NCBI RefSeq assembly: GCF_000421345.1
Contig: NZ_ATWV01000014.1
Span: 1 to 64,000 of the forward strand
Direction of reading: 5' to 3'
DNA length: 64,000 bases
From: Treponema bryantii NK4A124
GTDB taxonomy: Bacteria > Spirochaetota > Spirochaetia > Treponematales > Treponemataceae
A program made the translations under genes and the position numbers. The stretch's first letter is position 1. Every line of letters begins with the position of its first letter. Positions 23,239 through 31,662 of this stretch are shown one piece after another. The notes beneath the pieces were generated by a model. That model saw nothing but the letters and a program-made list of their open reading frames with translations, made no database searches and had not been told where the DNA came from.

Positions 23239-25446
23239 ATGATTTCATTTAATTCAAAAACAAATACTTTCCGTTTAGACACACCCGGCTCAACTTATGC
23301 TATTTTCATCAACGAGCGGGGCTATATTGGCCATGCTTATTATGGAAGCAAGATTGGAGACGATGATGTTTCTTACCTTACCCGCAACAAGGAATACGGC
23401 TTTTCTGATAATGCGATTTTCCGTGAGAAAGGCTCCTTCCTCGACTTCTTTCCACAGGAGCTGCCGACCGACGGGCTTGGTGATTACAGAGAGTCTGCCC
23501 TGGCCGTTTGCGATGCAGAAGGCCACAATGCCATTGAATTGAAATATAAGAGCCATAAGATTTCCGCTGGGGCGCAACCTCTGCCGGGCTTACCGGCCGT
23601 TTTCGGCTCAGCAGATGAGTGCTCTGTCCTCGATCTTACCGCCACTGATGATATTCTTGATGCAGAAGTTACTATTATATACACAGTTTTTGAAAAGCTT
23701 GATGCCATCGTCCGCTCTGTAAAAATCAAAAATAATGGAAGCAAAACACTCTTCCTCAAAAAGGCTCTTTCCCTTGCCCTTGATATTGATGATGATGGTT
23801 TTGATGTAATTACCCTGCACGGTTCCTGGGCCCGCGAACGTCACATTGACCGTCGGCCAGTGCATATGGGAAAACAAGGTGTCTGCTCTAACCGCGGTGA
23901 GACCAGCCATCAGGAGCATCCTTTCCTTGCCCTGCTGGACCACAAGGCAGACTGGGACTCCGGCCGCGTTTACGGAATCAACTTTATTTACTCCGGAAAC
24001 TTTATTGCAGACGTTCAGAAAAATCAGTTTAATAACGTGCGCGCCGTAATGGGAATCAATCCTGAAAACTTTAGCTGGAAGCTGGAGCCAGGTTGCGACT
24101 TCTACACTCCTCAGGCTGTTCTTGTTTATTCTGATAACGGTCTTAACGGCATGAGCCATACCTTCCACGACCTCTACCGCGAACACCTGATCCGCTCCCC
24201 TTATAAAAAGTCGCCTCGTCCAATTCTCATCAACAACTGGGAAGCAACCTATTTTAATTTCGATACAGACAAGCTGATTGATATTGCCCGCGAAGCTTCA
24301 AAAGACGGAATCGAAATGCTTGTAATGGATGACGGCTGGTTCGGTCACCGCTCCTTTGATGACTCAAGTCTTGGCGACTGGATTGTAAACGAAAACAAAA
24401 TCAAAGGCGGCCTCAAGCACTTAGTTGACGAAGTAAACAAGTTAGGCATGAAGTTCGGCATCTGGTTTGAGCCGGAAATGATTTCACCGGATTCTGATTT
24501 GTACCGTGCTCACCCCGACTGGGCAATTCAGATTCCTGGCCGCGAGCCTGGTATGAGCCGCCAGCAGCTGGTACTCGACATAACAAGAAAAGAAGTTGAA
24601 GATTACACTTACGAGAGCGTTGCAAAAATCCTTCGCAGCGCAAACATCGAATATGTAAAATGGGATATGAACCGCCAGCTCACAGACATTGGTTCGGTGC
24701 AACTGCCGGCAGACCAGCTTGGTGAGTTCTACCACCGCTACGTGCTTGCCGTTTACCGCCTGCAGGAACGATTGATCACCGAGTTCCCAAAGCTTCTGCT
24801 TGAAAACTGTTCCGGCGGCGGCGCACGTTTTGACCCTGGTATGTTCTTTTACAGCCCGCAGATCTGGTGCAGTGACGACACAGATGCAATTGAGCGTCTT
24901 GCCATTCAGGAAGGAACAGCCCTGGTTTATCCGCTTTCTACAATGGGAGCCCATGTGTCAGTCTGCCCTAACCATGCCTGTGGCCGCGTAACTCCTTTTA
25001 AAACCCGCGGCTACGTTGCCCTCAGCGGCACCTTCGGCTACGAACTGGACATTACAAAACTGCCGGCAGAAGAAAGAGCCATGATTCCAGGCCAGGTTGC
25101 CTTATATAAGAAGTTTAGTGATTTAGTTCGTAACGGTGACTACAGCCGCATTGCCAGCTACAGCGAAAATAATGAGTATGATTGCTGGGCTAGCATTGCA
25201 AAGGATAAGTCAAAGGCACTTGTTACTTTTGTGCAGGTTCTAAATCATCCAAATTATAAGACACGATTTATAAAAATCGCAGGCCTTAAACCGGAAGCAA
25301 AATACCGCGTTACCTGGCCGGATGAAGATCAGACAAAGTTCCAGCCGATGGAACTCTCCGGTCTCACACTTGCAAAAGCAGGAATCCCGCTTCGCCGAGA
25401 CTGGGGAGACTTTCAGGCACAATTAATATATATAGAAGAATGCTAG
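23239..25446 (+). CDS. Alpha-galactosidase, glycoside hydrolase family 36
   Basis: Releases terminal alpha-galactose from raffinose-type sugars or galactomannan. The 735 residues follow the GH36 layout: N-terminal beta-sandwich, a central barrel with NNWEATYFNFDTDKL and MLVMDDGWFG, the nucleophile in YVKWDMNR (D476), the acid/base in CSDDTDAIERL (D546 likely), and a C-terminal sandwich. There is no signal peptide, so it is cytoplasmic and would act on imported oligosaccharides. The first usable ATG after the TACAAT box is taken as start. It diverges from the exonuclease gene. Confidence 0.93.
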   Translation: MISFNSKTNTFRLDTPGSTYAIFINERGYIGHAYYGSKIGDDDVSYLTRNKEYGFSDNAIFREKGSFLDFFPQELPTDGLGDYRESALAVCDAEGHNAIELKYKSHKISAGAQPLPGLPAVFGSADECSVLDLTATDDILDAEVTIIYTVFEKLDAIVRSVKIKNNGSKTLFLKKALSLALDIDDDGFDVITLHGSWARERHIDRRPVHMGKQGVCSNRGETSHQEHPFLALLDHKADWDSGRVYGINFIYSGNFIADVQKNQFNNVRAVMGINPENFSWKLEPGCDFYTPQAVLVYSDNGLNGMSHTFHDLYREHLIRSPYKKSPRPILINNWEATYFNFDTDKLIDIAREASKDGIEMLVMDDGWFGHRSFDDSSLGDWIVNENKIKGGLKHLVDEVNKLGMKFGIWFEPEMISPDSDLYRAHPDWAIQIPGREPGMSRQQLVLDITRKEVEDYTYESVAKILRSANIEYVKWDMNRQLTDIGSVQLPADQLGEFYHRYVLAVYRLQERLITEFPKLLLENCSGGGARFDPGMFFYSPQIWCSDDTDAIERLAIQEGTALVYPLSTMGAHVSVCPNHACGRVTPFKTRGYVALSGTFGYELDITKLPAEERAMIPGQVALYKKFSDLVRNGDYSRIASYSENNEYDCWASIAKDKSKALVTFVQVLNHPNYKTRFIKIAGLKPEAKYRVTWPDEDQTKFQPMELSGLTLAKAGIPLRRDWGDFQAQLIYIEEC

Positions 25447-25508
25447 TCATGCTGAATTTATTTCAGCATCTATACAAGGGGACCCCGAAACAAGTTCGGG
25501 GTGACTAG
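25446..25508. repeat. Family C palindromes
   Basis: GTCATGCTGAATTTATTTCAGCAT followed by ACCCCGAAACAAGTTCGGGGTGAC is the pattern (two units). The last bases overlap the recX stop codon. Confidence 0.75.
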
Positions 25509-26104
25509 TTTTCAGAAATGATTTTTATCTGTTTTAATGAAAATCCAGCCCTCATAAGAGCCGCGGTCAGTTTTTCTCCGGATTTACTTTTCGATAATTT
25601 TTCATAGGCCTTGCGACAAATCTCATCTTCATCATTTTCAGAAAAAAACTCATCCAGGGCTTTGCCTGCAACATCCCGCGCAATACCTCGTGACGCCAGT
25701 TCTGCCGCCAGCCTGCTTCTTCCTTCAAAATGATTTATTTTTCGCGTATTAAGCCATGCTGTAGCAAAGCGGAGGTCACTCAGATAGCCCCGCCCCTCAA
25801 GATAGGTCAGCGCCGCTTCAACATATTTTTTATCATATTTCTTTTCAATTAATTTACGAGTAAGCCCAAAGCGGCTCTGCTCCGCACGAGCCAGATAGCC
25901 CACAGCCTTAAGCTCAACTGCACAGGTAAGGCCGGCGTCCATAAGAAGGTCCACCTGTTCCTCGTCAAACTCAACACCAACATCAATTTTATCAAACAAG
26001 CCTTCAGGTAAATATTCTTTACGTATATAGAATGAACTTCCTTCTTCAGGAGTAAACTTAAACATCCCTGAATAAGACGATTCTACAAGAGTTTTTACAA
26101 CCAT
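25505..26104 (-). CDS. recX: RecX family regulator of RecA
   Basis: 199 residues. The repeated three-helix RecX modules are visible: AVGYLARAEQSRFGLTRKLIEKKY, ALTYLEGRGYLSDLRFATAWL and SRLAAELASRGIARDVAGKAL, each with the family's hydrophobic spacing. RecX caps RecA filaments and limits strand exchange. The N-terminal 50 residues are less conserved and may mediate a lineage-specific contact. recA is not in the window; the gene stands alone, tail-to-tail with the alpha-galactosidase. Confidence 0.88.
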   Translation of the reverse strand: MVVKTLVESSYSGMFKFTPEEGSSFYIRKEYLPEGLFDKIDVGVEFDEEQVDLLMDAGLTCAVELKAVGYLARAEQSRFGLTRKLIEKKYDKKYVEAALTYLEGRGYLSDLRFATAWLNTRKINHFEGRSRLAAELASRGIARDVAGKALDEFFSENDEDEICRKAYEKLSKSKSGEKLTAALMRAGFSLKQIKIISEN

Positions 26105-26141
26105 ACGATTATTGTGTGTGTTTTTTTATATAGGGTCAAGC

Positions 26142-26174
26142 AAAAAAAAACACGGCCAAACGACCGTGTTTTGT
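26142..26174 (-). terminator. Intrinsic terminator after rpsI
   Basis: On the - strand: stem ACACGG / CCGTGT with an eight-base loop, followed by nine or more T. It ends the rplM-rpsI transcript before recX. Confidence 0.8.
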
Positions 26175-26175
26175 A

Positions 26176-26206
26176 GATCTTCGGGTCGAGCCCGAAGATG
26201 ACATAT
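26176..26206. repeat. Family D palindrome
   Basis: ATCTTCGGG-TCGAG-CCCGAAGAT followed by GAC, the same design as the palindrome after icd. It lies between rpsI and its terminator. Confidence 0.6.
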
Positions 26207-26237
26207 CTTCGACTGAAGATAACAAGCAAGTTATCGA

Positions 26238-26630
26238 CTAACGCTTTGAGAACTGGAAGCGGCGGCGAGCACCCTTCTGTCCGTACTTCTTACGCTCAAC
26301 CATACGAGAATCGCGTGTGAGGTATCCGTTAGCCTTGAGAGATGTACGAGCATCTGGATCAATCTGAACGAGAGCGCGTGAAATACCATGCAAGCAAGCT
26401 GCTGCCTGGCCGTTCATACCGCCACCCTGTACGTTGATAAGAACGTCATACTTAGCACCCATAGAAGTTACCAAGAGAGGCTGCTGAACAACCTGAATCT
26501 GTTCTGCAGTTGCAAAGTATTCTTTTACATCTTTACCGTTTACAACGATTTTTCCTGAGCCGTCGCGAACAAATACGCGGGCAACAGCTGTCTTTCTTCT
26601 TCCTGTACCAATAGCAATATTCTTTACCAT
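26238..26630 (-). CDS. rpsI: Small ribosomal subunit protein uS9
   Basis: Ribosomal protein S9, 130 residues. Contains [14 protein letters not shown] near the N-terminus, [21 protein letters not shown] in the middle and the invariant basic tail ending [12 protein letters not shown], whose last residues reach the P-site tRNA. It follows rplM by 15 bases, the usual bacterial order rplM-rpsI. Confidence 0.98.
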   Translation of the reverse strand: MVKNIAIGTGRRKTAVARVFVRDGSGKIVVNGKDVKEYFATAEQIQVVQQPLLVTSMGAKYDVLINVQGGGMNGQAAACLHGISRALVQIDPDARTSLKANGYLTRDSRMVERKKYGQKGARRRFQFSKR

Positions 26631-26645
26631 TTTCTATCCCCCGTA

Positions 26646-27074
26646 TTACAGCTCAACTGGCTGTGGATTCTGTGCAGCATGTGGATGCTCAGCACCAGCA
26701 TAAATCTTAACATTGTCCATCATCTTGCGGCCAAGTCTTCCGTGTGGAAGCATACCAGCAACAGCGATTGCCATTGGGTCTGTAGGATGTTTTTCCAAAA
26801 GCTTTTCATAAGTGTGAGCGCGGAGACCACCAACGAATCCTGTGTGGTGATAATAAATCTTCTTCTGCTCTTTTCCACCAGTTACAACAGCTTTTTCTGC
26901 ATTGATGATTACTACGAAATCACCCATAAGCTGATTCTTTGTGTAAGTTGCCTTGTTCTTTCCGCGTGCAATATAAGCAGCCTTTGCAGCAACACGTCCA
27001 AGAGGTTTACCAGCAGCGTCAATAACATACCATTTGCGTGGCTGGTCGTATTCTTTTACAAAAATAGTTTCCAT
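26646..27074 (-). CDS. rplM: Large ribosomal subunit protein uL13
   Basis: Ribosomal protein L13, 142 residues, an early-assembly protein of the 50S subunit. Conserved blocks: WYVIDAAGKPLGRVAAKAA, GDFVVIINAEKAVVTGGK, YYHHTGFVGG and VAGMLPHGRLGRKMMDNVKIY. First gene of the rplM-rpsI operon, preceded by a roughly 110-base structured leader. Its transcription starts from a TTGACA promoter upstream. Confidence 0.98.
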   Translation of the reverse strand: METIFVKEYDQPRKWYVIDAAGKPLGRVAAKAAYIARGKNKATYTKNQLMGDFVVIINAEKAVVTGGKEQKKIYYHHTGFVGGLRAHTYEKLLEKHPTDPMAIAVAGMLPHGRLGRKMMDNVKIYAGAEHPHAAQNPQPVEL

Positions 27075-27184
27075 GATATACCTTACTATAAAAAATTAAA
27101 GTTTATCTGCGGCTTTGGAGCTTTTGCATCTTACCCCAAAACTGCCTTGGATTTAAGATGAGCAGTCAAAAATCCAATAACGGG
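27075..27184 (-). promoter_or_regulatory. Structured 5' leader of rplM-rpsI
   Basis: Read on the - strand, an outer helix CATCTTA / TAAGATG (27154-27160 with 27127-27133) encloses a hairpin CCAA...TTGG (27136-27150). Ribosomal operons often carry such leaders for feedback by one of their own products, and an L13 leader is known in Firmicutes. Whether this is the same or an independent one needs covariance analysis. Confidence 0.45.
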
Positions 27185-27190
27185 TAAAGT

Positions 27191-27220
27191 ATATTATCAG
27201 ATTTCCAAGGTTTGTGTCAA
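27191..27220 (-). promoter_or_regulatory. Promoter of rplM-rpsI
   Basis: TTGACA (rc of 27215-27220), 18-bp spacer, TAATAT (rc of 27191-27196). Consensus -35, good -10. Start expected near 27184. Confidence 0.65.
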
Positions 27221-27277
27221 TGCAGAACAGACTCATTTTTACATCTTTGCTAATAGTAAAAATTTAAAAAAATGTTA

Positions 27278-27427
27278 TTGACATAATTGTATATATGTTG
27301 CATTTTATGCTTTAGACATTATTAATTGAGAAAACGACCCAGGCTTGCTAAGTTTTTGATTTGGTGTTAAGCCCTGCGTTTGCAGGATGTCCGTAAGGAC
27401 AATCATTATTAGATTGAGGTTACTTGA
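27278..27427 (+). promoter_or_regulatory. Upstream region of the polyamine operon with two hairpins
   Basis: TTGACA at 27278-27283 is a likely -35; the -10 is unclear (A/T-rich around 27301-27310). The leader then has two neat hairpins, CCTGC-GTTT-GCAGG (27373-27386) and TGTCC-GTAA-GGACA (27388-27401), ending some 25 bases before the potA start. There is no T-run, so they are not terminators. Together with the rplM leader this accounts for the 350-base gene-free stretch. Confidence 0.4.
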
Positions 27428-28618
27428 GTGAAAGGAAGTCAGGTTACCATTGATCATGTATCCAAAAGATTCGGCGACTTTGTTGCCTTGGATGACATCA
27501 ACTTTACTATTAAGCCGGGAGAGTTCTTTTCTCTTCTTGGTCCTTCTGGCTGCGGAAAAACTACCCTTCTCCGCATTATTGCAGGTTTTGAATCTCCAGA
27601 TGACGGAGTTGTTCTTTTTGATGACAAGAATGTAATTCCGCTTCCGCCGGATAAGCGCGAATCAAACACAGTTTTTCAGACATACGCACTTTTTCCTCAC
27701 ATGACTGTTTATGAGAACGTTGCATTCTCATTACGTCTGAAAAAACTTCCAAAAGATGAAATTGATAAAAAGGTTCGCGAATACGTACATCTTGTACAGC
27801 TGGATCAGCATATAGACAAAAAGCCTAACCAGCTTTCCGGTGGCCAGAAGCAGCGTGTAGCAATTGCCCGCGCCCTCATCAATGAGCCAAAGGTATTACT
27901 GCTCGATGAGCCTCTTTCTGCCCTGGATGCAAAGCTCCGCGCCAATCTTCTTATTGATCTGGACCGTCTCCACGACCAGATTGGTATTACATTTATCTAT
28001 GTAACACACGACCAGAGCGAAGCTCTTTCTGTTTCTGACCGCATTGCAGTTATGAATGCAGGCCATGTACTTCAGATTGGAACTCCATACGAAATTTACG
28101 AAAGCCCTGCAACTCAGTTTGTTGCCCAGTTTATTGGTGAAACTAACCTCTTTGATGCCGAAGTTGTAGACTGCGTTCCTCACAAGGATGCAGCCGGTAA
28201 CGACGATTTTATGGCTACCCTCAGCGTTCCGGAACTCGGAAAACAGGCTCCTCTTGCAACTGATACTGCCGCAGAAGCTGCCCTTGACCGCTTTATGCAG
28301 GTTACAGACTACGAGCACACAGACAAGGGCCAGAAGGTTGCCTTCACAATCCGACCTGAAAAAATCCGTATTACTCTTGAGCCACCTTCTACAGGCGGAC
28401 GCACAGATATCAACGTTTTCAGCGGTGTTGTAGAAGAGCCTATCTATTCAGGCTTCCAGTCTAAGTTCTATGTTAAGCTCGACACAGGCAAAGTCATTAA
28501 GGTTTTCAAGCAGCATACTGACTATATGGATGATGGTCCTGTAATTCAGTGGAAAGACAAGGTATATGTTTCCTGGTCTGCAGAAGATGCATATATCGTT
28601 GAAGATATTGAGAAATAG
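27428..28618 (+). CDS. potA: Spermidine/putrescine ABC transporter ATPase
   Basis: Cytoplasmic ATPase of the polyamine importer, 396 residues. Walker [10 protein letters not shown] (about residue 38), Q-loop, signature [15 protein letters not shown], Walker [13 protein letters not shown], switch [12 protein letters not shown], and a C-terminal TOBE domain ([13 protein letters not shown]). Starts with GTG; TTGAGG lies about 10 bases upstream. First of four genes potA-B-C-D in order. Polyamines stabilise nucleic acids, and gut spirochaetes often import them. Confidence 0.95.
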   Translation: MKGSQVTIDHVSKRFGDFVALDDINFTIKPGEFFSLLGPSGCGKTTLLRIIAGFESPDDGVVLFDDKNVIPLPPDKRESNTVFQTYALFPHMTVYENVAFSLRLKKLPKDEIDKKVREYVHLVQLDQHIDKKPNQLSGGQKQRVAIARALINEPKVLLLDEPLSALDAKLRANLLIDLDRLHDQIGITFIYVTHDQSEALSVSDRIAVMNAGHVLQIGTPYEIYESPATQFVAQFIGETNLFDAEVVDCVPHKDAAGNDDFMATLSVPELGKQAPLATDTAAEAALDRFMQVTDYEHTDKGQKVAFTIRPEKIRITLEPPSTGGRTDINVFSGVVEEPIYSGFQSKFYVKLDTGKVIKVFKQHTDYMDDGPVIQWKDKVYVSWSAEDAYIVEDIEK

Positions 28619-28626
28619 GTTTGCGT

Positions 28627-29535
28627 ATGAAAGAAAAGAAACTTTCTAAAGAACTGCACGATTCTCGTGTCGGCTCTTTTTACGGCTGGCCTATGGGGCT
28701 CTGGTTTATAATCTTCTTTGTTGCGCCTCTGGTAATCATCTTTGTTTACAGCTTTCTCAAAAAAGGTATTTACGGCGGCGTAGAATGGAACTTCTCTCTC
28801 AAGGCCTACAAGCAGATGTGCAAGCCTGAATATGGCCTGATTGTGCTGAGAACTCTTAAAATCACTATTATTTCTACTATAATAACGATTTTAGTTTCGA
28901 TTCCGAGTGCATACGCAATGGCCCGCAGCCGTCATCAGACTCTCTTCCTCTTCCTGGTAATCATACCTTTCTGGACAAACTCCCTGATTCGTATTTTTGC
29001 CTGGATGAGCATTCTCAACAACGACGGTATTCTCAATCAGATATTGATGAAGTTGCATATAATTAAAGATTACGTTCCTTTCCTCTATAATACAAAGGCC
29101 GTAATTCTTGTAAGCGTTTACATGTACATCCCTTATGCAATTCTACCTATTTTTACCGCAGTAGACCGCTTTGACTTTTCTCTGCTTGAAGCTGCCCGCG
29201 ACCTTGGTGCAACCAAGCCACAGTCTATGTTCAAGGTTTTGATTCCGGGAATCCGCAGCGGTATTATTTCTGCCTTGATTTTTACCTTCATTCCTATTTT
29301 CGGTGCTTATACTGTTCCTTTGCTGGTCGGCGGTAAAGATTCTTACATGCTTGGTAATATCATCGTAGATCAGGTTCAGAAGACCCGTAACTGGCCTCTG
29401 GCCGCTGCTTTCTCTATGGTAATTACTTTGATTTCTGTAATCGGAATTATGATGATTACAAGAACAAACAGCAAAGACGCTCAGCTTAAAAAGAAGAACA
29501 CTAAAGAAGATAACTATGTGGGAGGGGTACAGTAA
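28627..29535 (+). CDS. potB: Spermidine/putrescine ABC permease PotB
   Basis: Inner-membrane permease, 302 residues with six hydrophobic segments and the EAA motif LEAARDLGATKPQSMFKVLIPG facing PotA. The start is put at 28627, with AGG 8 bases upstream; a TTG two codons earlier is the only alternative. The stop overlaps the potC start. Confidence 0.93.
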   Translation: MKEKKLSKELHDSRVGSFYGWPMGLWFIIFFVAPLVIIFVYSFLKKGIYGGVEWNFSLKAYKQMCKPEYGLIVLRTLKITIISTIITILVSIPSAYAMARSRHQTLFLFLVIIPFWTNSLIRIFAWMSILNNDGILNQILMKLHIIKDYVPFLYNTKAVILVSVYMYIPYAILPIFTAVDRFDFSLLEAARDLGATKPQSMFKVLIPGIRSGIISALIFTFIPIFGAYTVPLLVGGKDSYMLGNIIVDQVQKTRNWPLAAAFSMVITLISVIGIMMITRTNSKDAQLKKKNTKEDNYVGGVQ

Positions 29536-30416
29536 TGGCAAGAAATCTTGGTATGCTGATTCACGATGCCTTATCAGGCAAAAACCGCCCGCGTTCAGAA
29601 AATGCCCGCCACGCAAAAAGAGCCTGGCGCCGTCACGGTCACAAATTTTCTTTTTCAAAGCTGGTTCTCTGGCTCACAATTATCTTCCTCTTCCTGCCCC
29701 TCTTTGTAATCATTGTATATTCTTTCAATGCAAGTAAGGGTGCAGAGTTTACAAAGGTAAGCCTCAACTGGTACAAAGAACTTTTCTTTAATTCGAAGGC
29801 CCTCTGGCAGGCACTTTTGAATAGTATTCTCGTAGCCTTTTCTTCTGCTCTGGTTTCTACAGTGCTTGGAACAATGGCTTCCATCGGTGTAAACTGGTAT
29901 AAGTTCAAGGGTAAGAAGTTTATTCAAACCCTCACCTACCTGCCTATGGTTTTGCCTGAGGTTATCATTGGTATTTCTATGGTAATTTTCTTCAGTGGTA
30001 TTCATCTGCCACTTGGTTTATTTACCGTTTTTGCAGCCCACACAACCTTCTGTCTGCCTTTCGTATTTTTGATGGTGAACGCCCGCCTCGATGAATTTGA
30101 TTTTTCGATTGTTGAAGCAGCTCACGACCTTGGGGCTACAGAAAAACAGACAATGTTTAAGGTAGTTGTTCCTGCAATTATGCCTGGTATTCTTTCGGGC
30201 TTTTTGATGGCTGTTACAATGTCTCTCGAAGACTTTGTAATTACCTTCTTTGTTTCAGGCCCGGGAAGCACAACACTTCCGCTTTACGTTTATTCGATGA
30301 TCCGCTTCGGCGTTTCACCGGTAATAAACTCACTTTCTGTTATTATGATTATTTTTACCTGCTCAATTGCCTTCTTGTGCCGTAAGGGACTAAAAGGCTT
30401 TGCCGCAGGACATTAA
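29535..30416 (+). CDS. potC: Spermidine/putrescine ABC permease PotC
   Basis: Second permease, 293 residues. It has an unusually long, basic N-terminal extension (about 35 residues, with ARHAKRAWRRHGHKF) before the first membrane segment. The usual six segments follow, with the EAA motif VEAAHDLGATEKQTMFKVVVPA and the LEDFVITFFVSGPGSTTLP block typical of PotC. It overlaps potB by one base. A family A palindrome pair separates it from potD. Confidence 0.93.
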   Translation: MARNLGMLIHDALSGKNRPRSENARHAKRAWRRHGHKFSFSKLVLWLTIIFLFLPLFVIIVYSFNASKGAEFTKVSLNWYKELFFNSKALWQALLNSILVAFSSALVSTVLGTMASIGVNWYKFKGKKFIQTLTYLPMVLPEVIIGISMVIFFSGIHLPLGLFTVFAAHTTFCLPFVFLMVNARLDEFDFSIVEAAHDLGATEKQTMFKVVVPAIMPGILSGFLMAVTMSLEDFVITFFVSGPGSTTLPLYVYSMIRFGVSPVINSLSVIMIIFTCSIAFLCRKGLKGFAAGH

Positions 30417-30421
30417 TACAT

Positions 30422-30495
30422 GTGGTTTCGATAAACCGCTTCGCGGCACTCAACCACCGGTGGTTGAGTAGACACGTAGTGTCGTATCGAAACCA
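30422..30495. repeat. Family A palindrome pair, fused form, between potC and potD
   Basis: GTGGTTTCGATAAACCGCTT...CTCAACCACC joined directly to GGTGGTTGAGTAGACACGTA...GTATCGAAACCAC. It is inside an operon, immediately before the potD ribosome site. Confidence 0.88.
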
Positions 30496-30517
30496 CTATT
30501 ATAGGAGATACATTTTT

Positions 30518-31564
30518 ATGAAAAAGATTGCACTTGCAATTATGACACTCGTTGCTGCAACATTCTGTTTCACCTCATGTGGTGACGAAAAAGACGATGG
30601 AACACTTTACCTCTACAACTGGACTTACTACACTCCAGATTCAGTTCTTCGTGCTTTTGAAAAGGAATTCAACTGTACTGTAAAGGTTGATACCTTCGAC
30701 TCAAACGAAGTTATGTACGCTAAGCTTAAGGCCGGAGCAAAGGGATACGATATTACCTTCCCTTCTCAGGACTACACTTCTATTATGATTAATCAGAAGA
30801 TGCTGCAGAAAATTGACCAGTCAAAGTTTACAAACAAAAAATACATCAACATCGACTGCAAAAAGCTTATGACCTTTGACCCTGAAATGGAATGGCAGGT
30901 TCCTTACTACCTTGGTATGGCCGGTATTGCCGTAAACAAACAGAAGGTTTCTGACTACGAAAAATCATGGAACATTTTTGCCCGCACAGACCTTAAGGGC
31001 CACATGTCTATGATGGACGATATGCGTGAGGTTATCGGAGATGCTCTTGCTTACCAGGGACTTTCTGTAAACACAGTTGATGATGCAAAGCTTCAGGCTG
31101 CTACAGACCTTATCAATAACTCATGGAAGCCTAACCTTGTAAAGTTTGACGCTGAAGGTTTTGGAAAGTCTTTCGCCGCAGGTGACTTCTGGGTTTGTCA
31201 GGGTTATGCCGAAGTTGTATTTGGTGAAGTTCCAGAAGAAAAACAGGCCGATATGATTGACTTCTTTATTCCAAAGGAAGGCGGCCCTATGTACCTGGAC
31301 TCTATGGTTATTCTTAAGGGTGCAAAGCACTACGACCGCGCCAACGAGTTCATCAACTTCATCCACAGACCAGAAATCTATGCTATGTTCCTTGATGACT
31401 TCCGCTTCCCTGGCTATGTAAACCTCGAAGCAGAAAAACACCGCACAACAGTGCCAATGTACAAGGCAGAAGAAATGGCAGGCGGAGAACTTAAACTCGA
31501 CGTAGGCGAAGACCTCGAAAAGTTCAACGAAAAGTGGGAAACAATCCGCTTTACTGCTGACTAA
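30518..31564 (+). CDS. potD: Spermidine/putrescine-binding lipoprotein PotD
   Basis: Periplasmic polyamine receptor, 348 residues. The signal peptide ends in a lipobox (CFTSC), so it is anchored by lipid. The mature part begins LYLYNWTYYTPDSVLRAFEKE, the classical PotD start, followed by DVITFPSQDY-like and WQVPYYLGMAGIAVN blocks. The start at 30518 has TAGGAG upstream and gives a proper signal peptide. The frame is open 32 codons further upstream through the palindrome pair, which is not taken as coding. Confidence 0.94.
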   Translation: MKKIALAIMTLVAATFCFTSCGDEKDDGTLYLYNWTYYTPDSVLRAFEKEFNCTVKVDTFDSNEVMYAKLKAGAKGYDITFPSQDYTSIMINQKMLQKIDQSKFTNKKYINIDCKKLMTFDPEMEWQVPYYLGMAGIAVNKQKVSDYEKSWNIFARTDLKGHMSMMDDMREVIGDALAYQGLSVNTVDDAKLQAATDLINNSWKPNLVKFDAEGFGKSFAAGDFWVCQGYAEVVFGEVPEEKQADMIDFFIPKEGGPMYLDSMVILKGAKHYDRANEFINFIHRPEIYAMFLDDFRFPGYVNLEAEKHRTTVPMYKAEEMAGGELKLDVGEDLEKFNEKWETIRFTAD

Positions 31565-31590
31565 TTCTTTTCCGTTTCTATAAAAAGAAT

Positions 31591-31619
31591 TTGACTTATG
31601 CTCATTTTGGACTTACTAT
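31591..31619 (+). promoter_or_regulatory. Promoter of the GGDEF-EAL gene
   Basis: TTGACT (31591-31596), 17-bp spacer, TACTAT (31614-31619). A small inverted repeat (ATTCTTTT/AAAAGAAT) lies just upstream, at the end of potD. Confidence 0.55.
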
Positions 31620-31662
31620 AATAATTGCCGAGAGGGGAATTAAAAAATATAGCAGGTAAAAA

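Noticed and set aside
23608-24186. 192-residue - strand frame inside the alpha-galactosidase gene
   Set aside because: A shadow frame of a confidently assigned GH36 gene.
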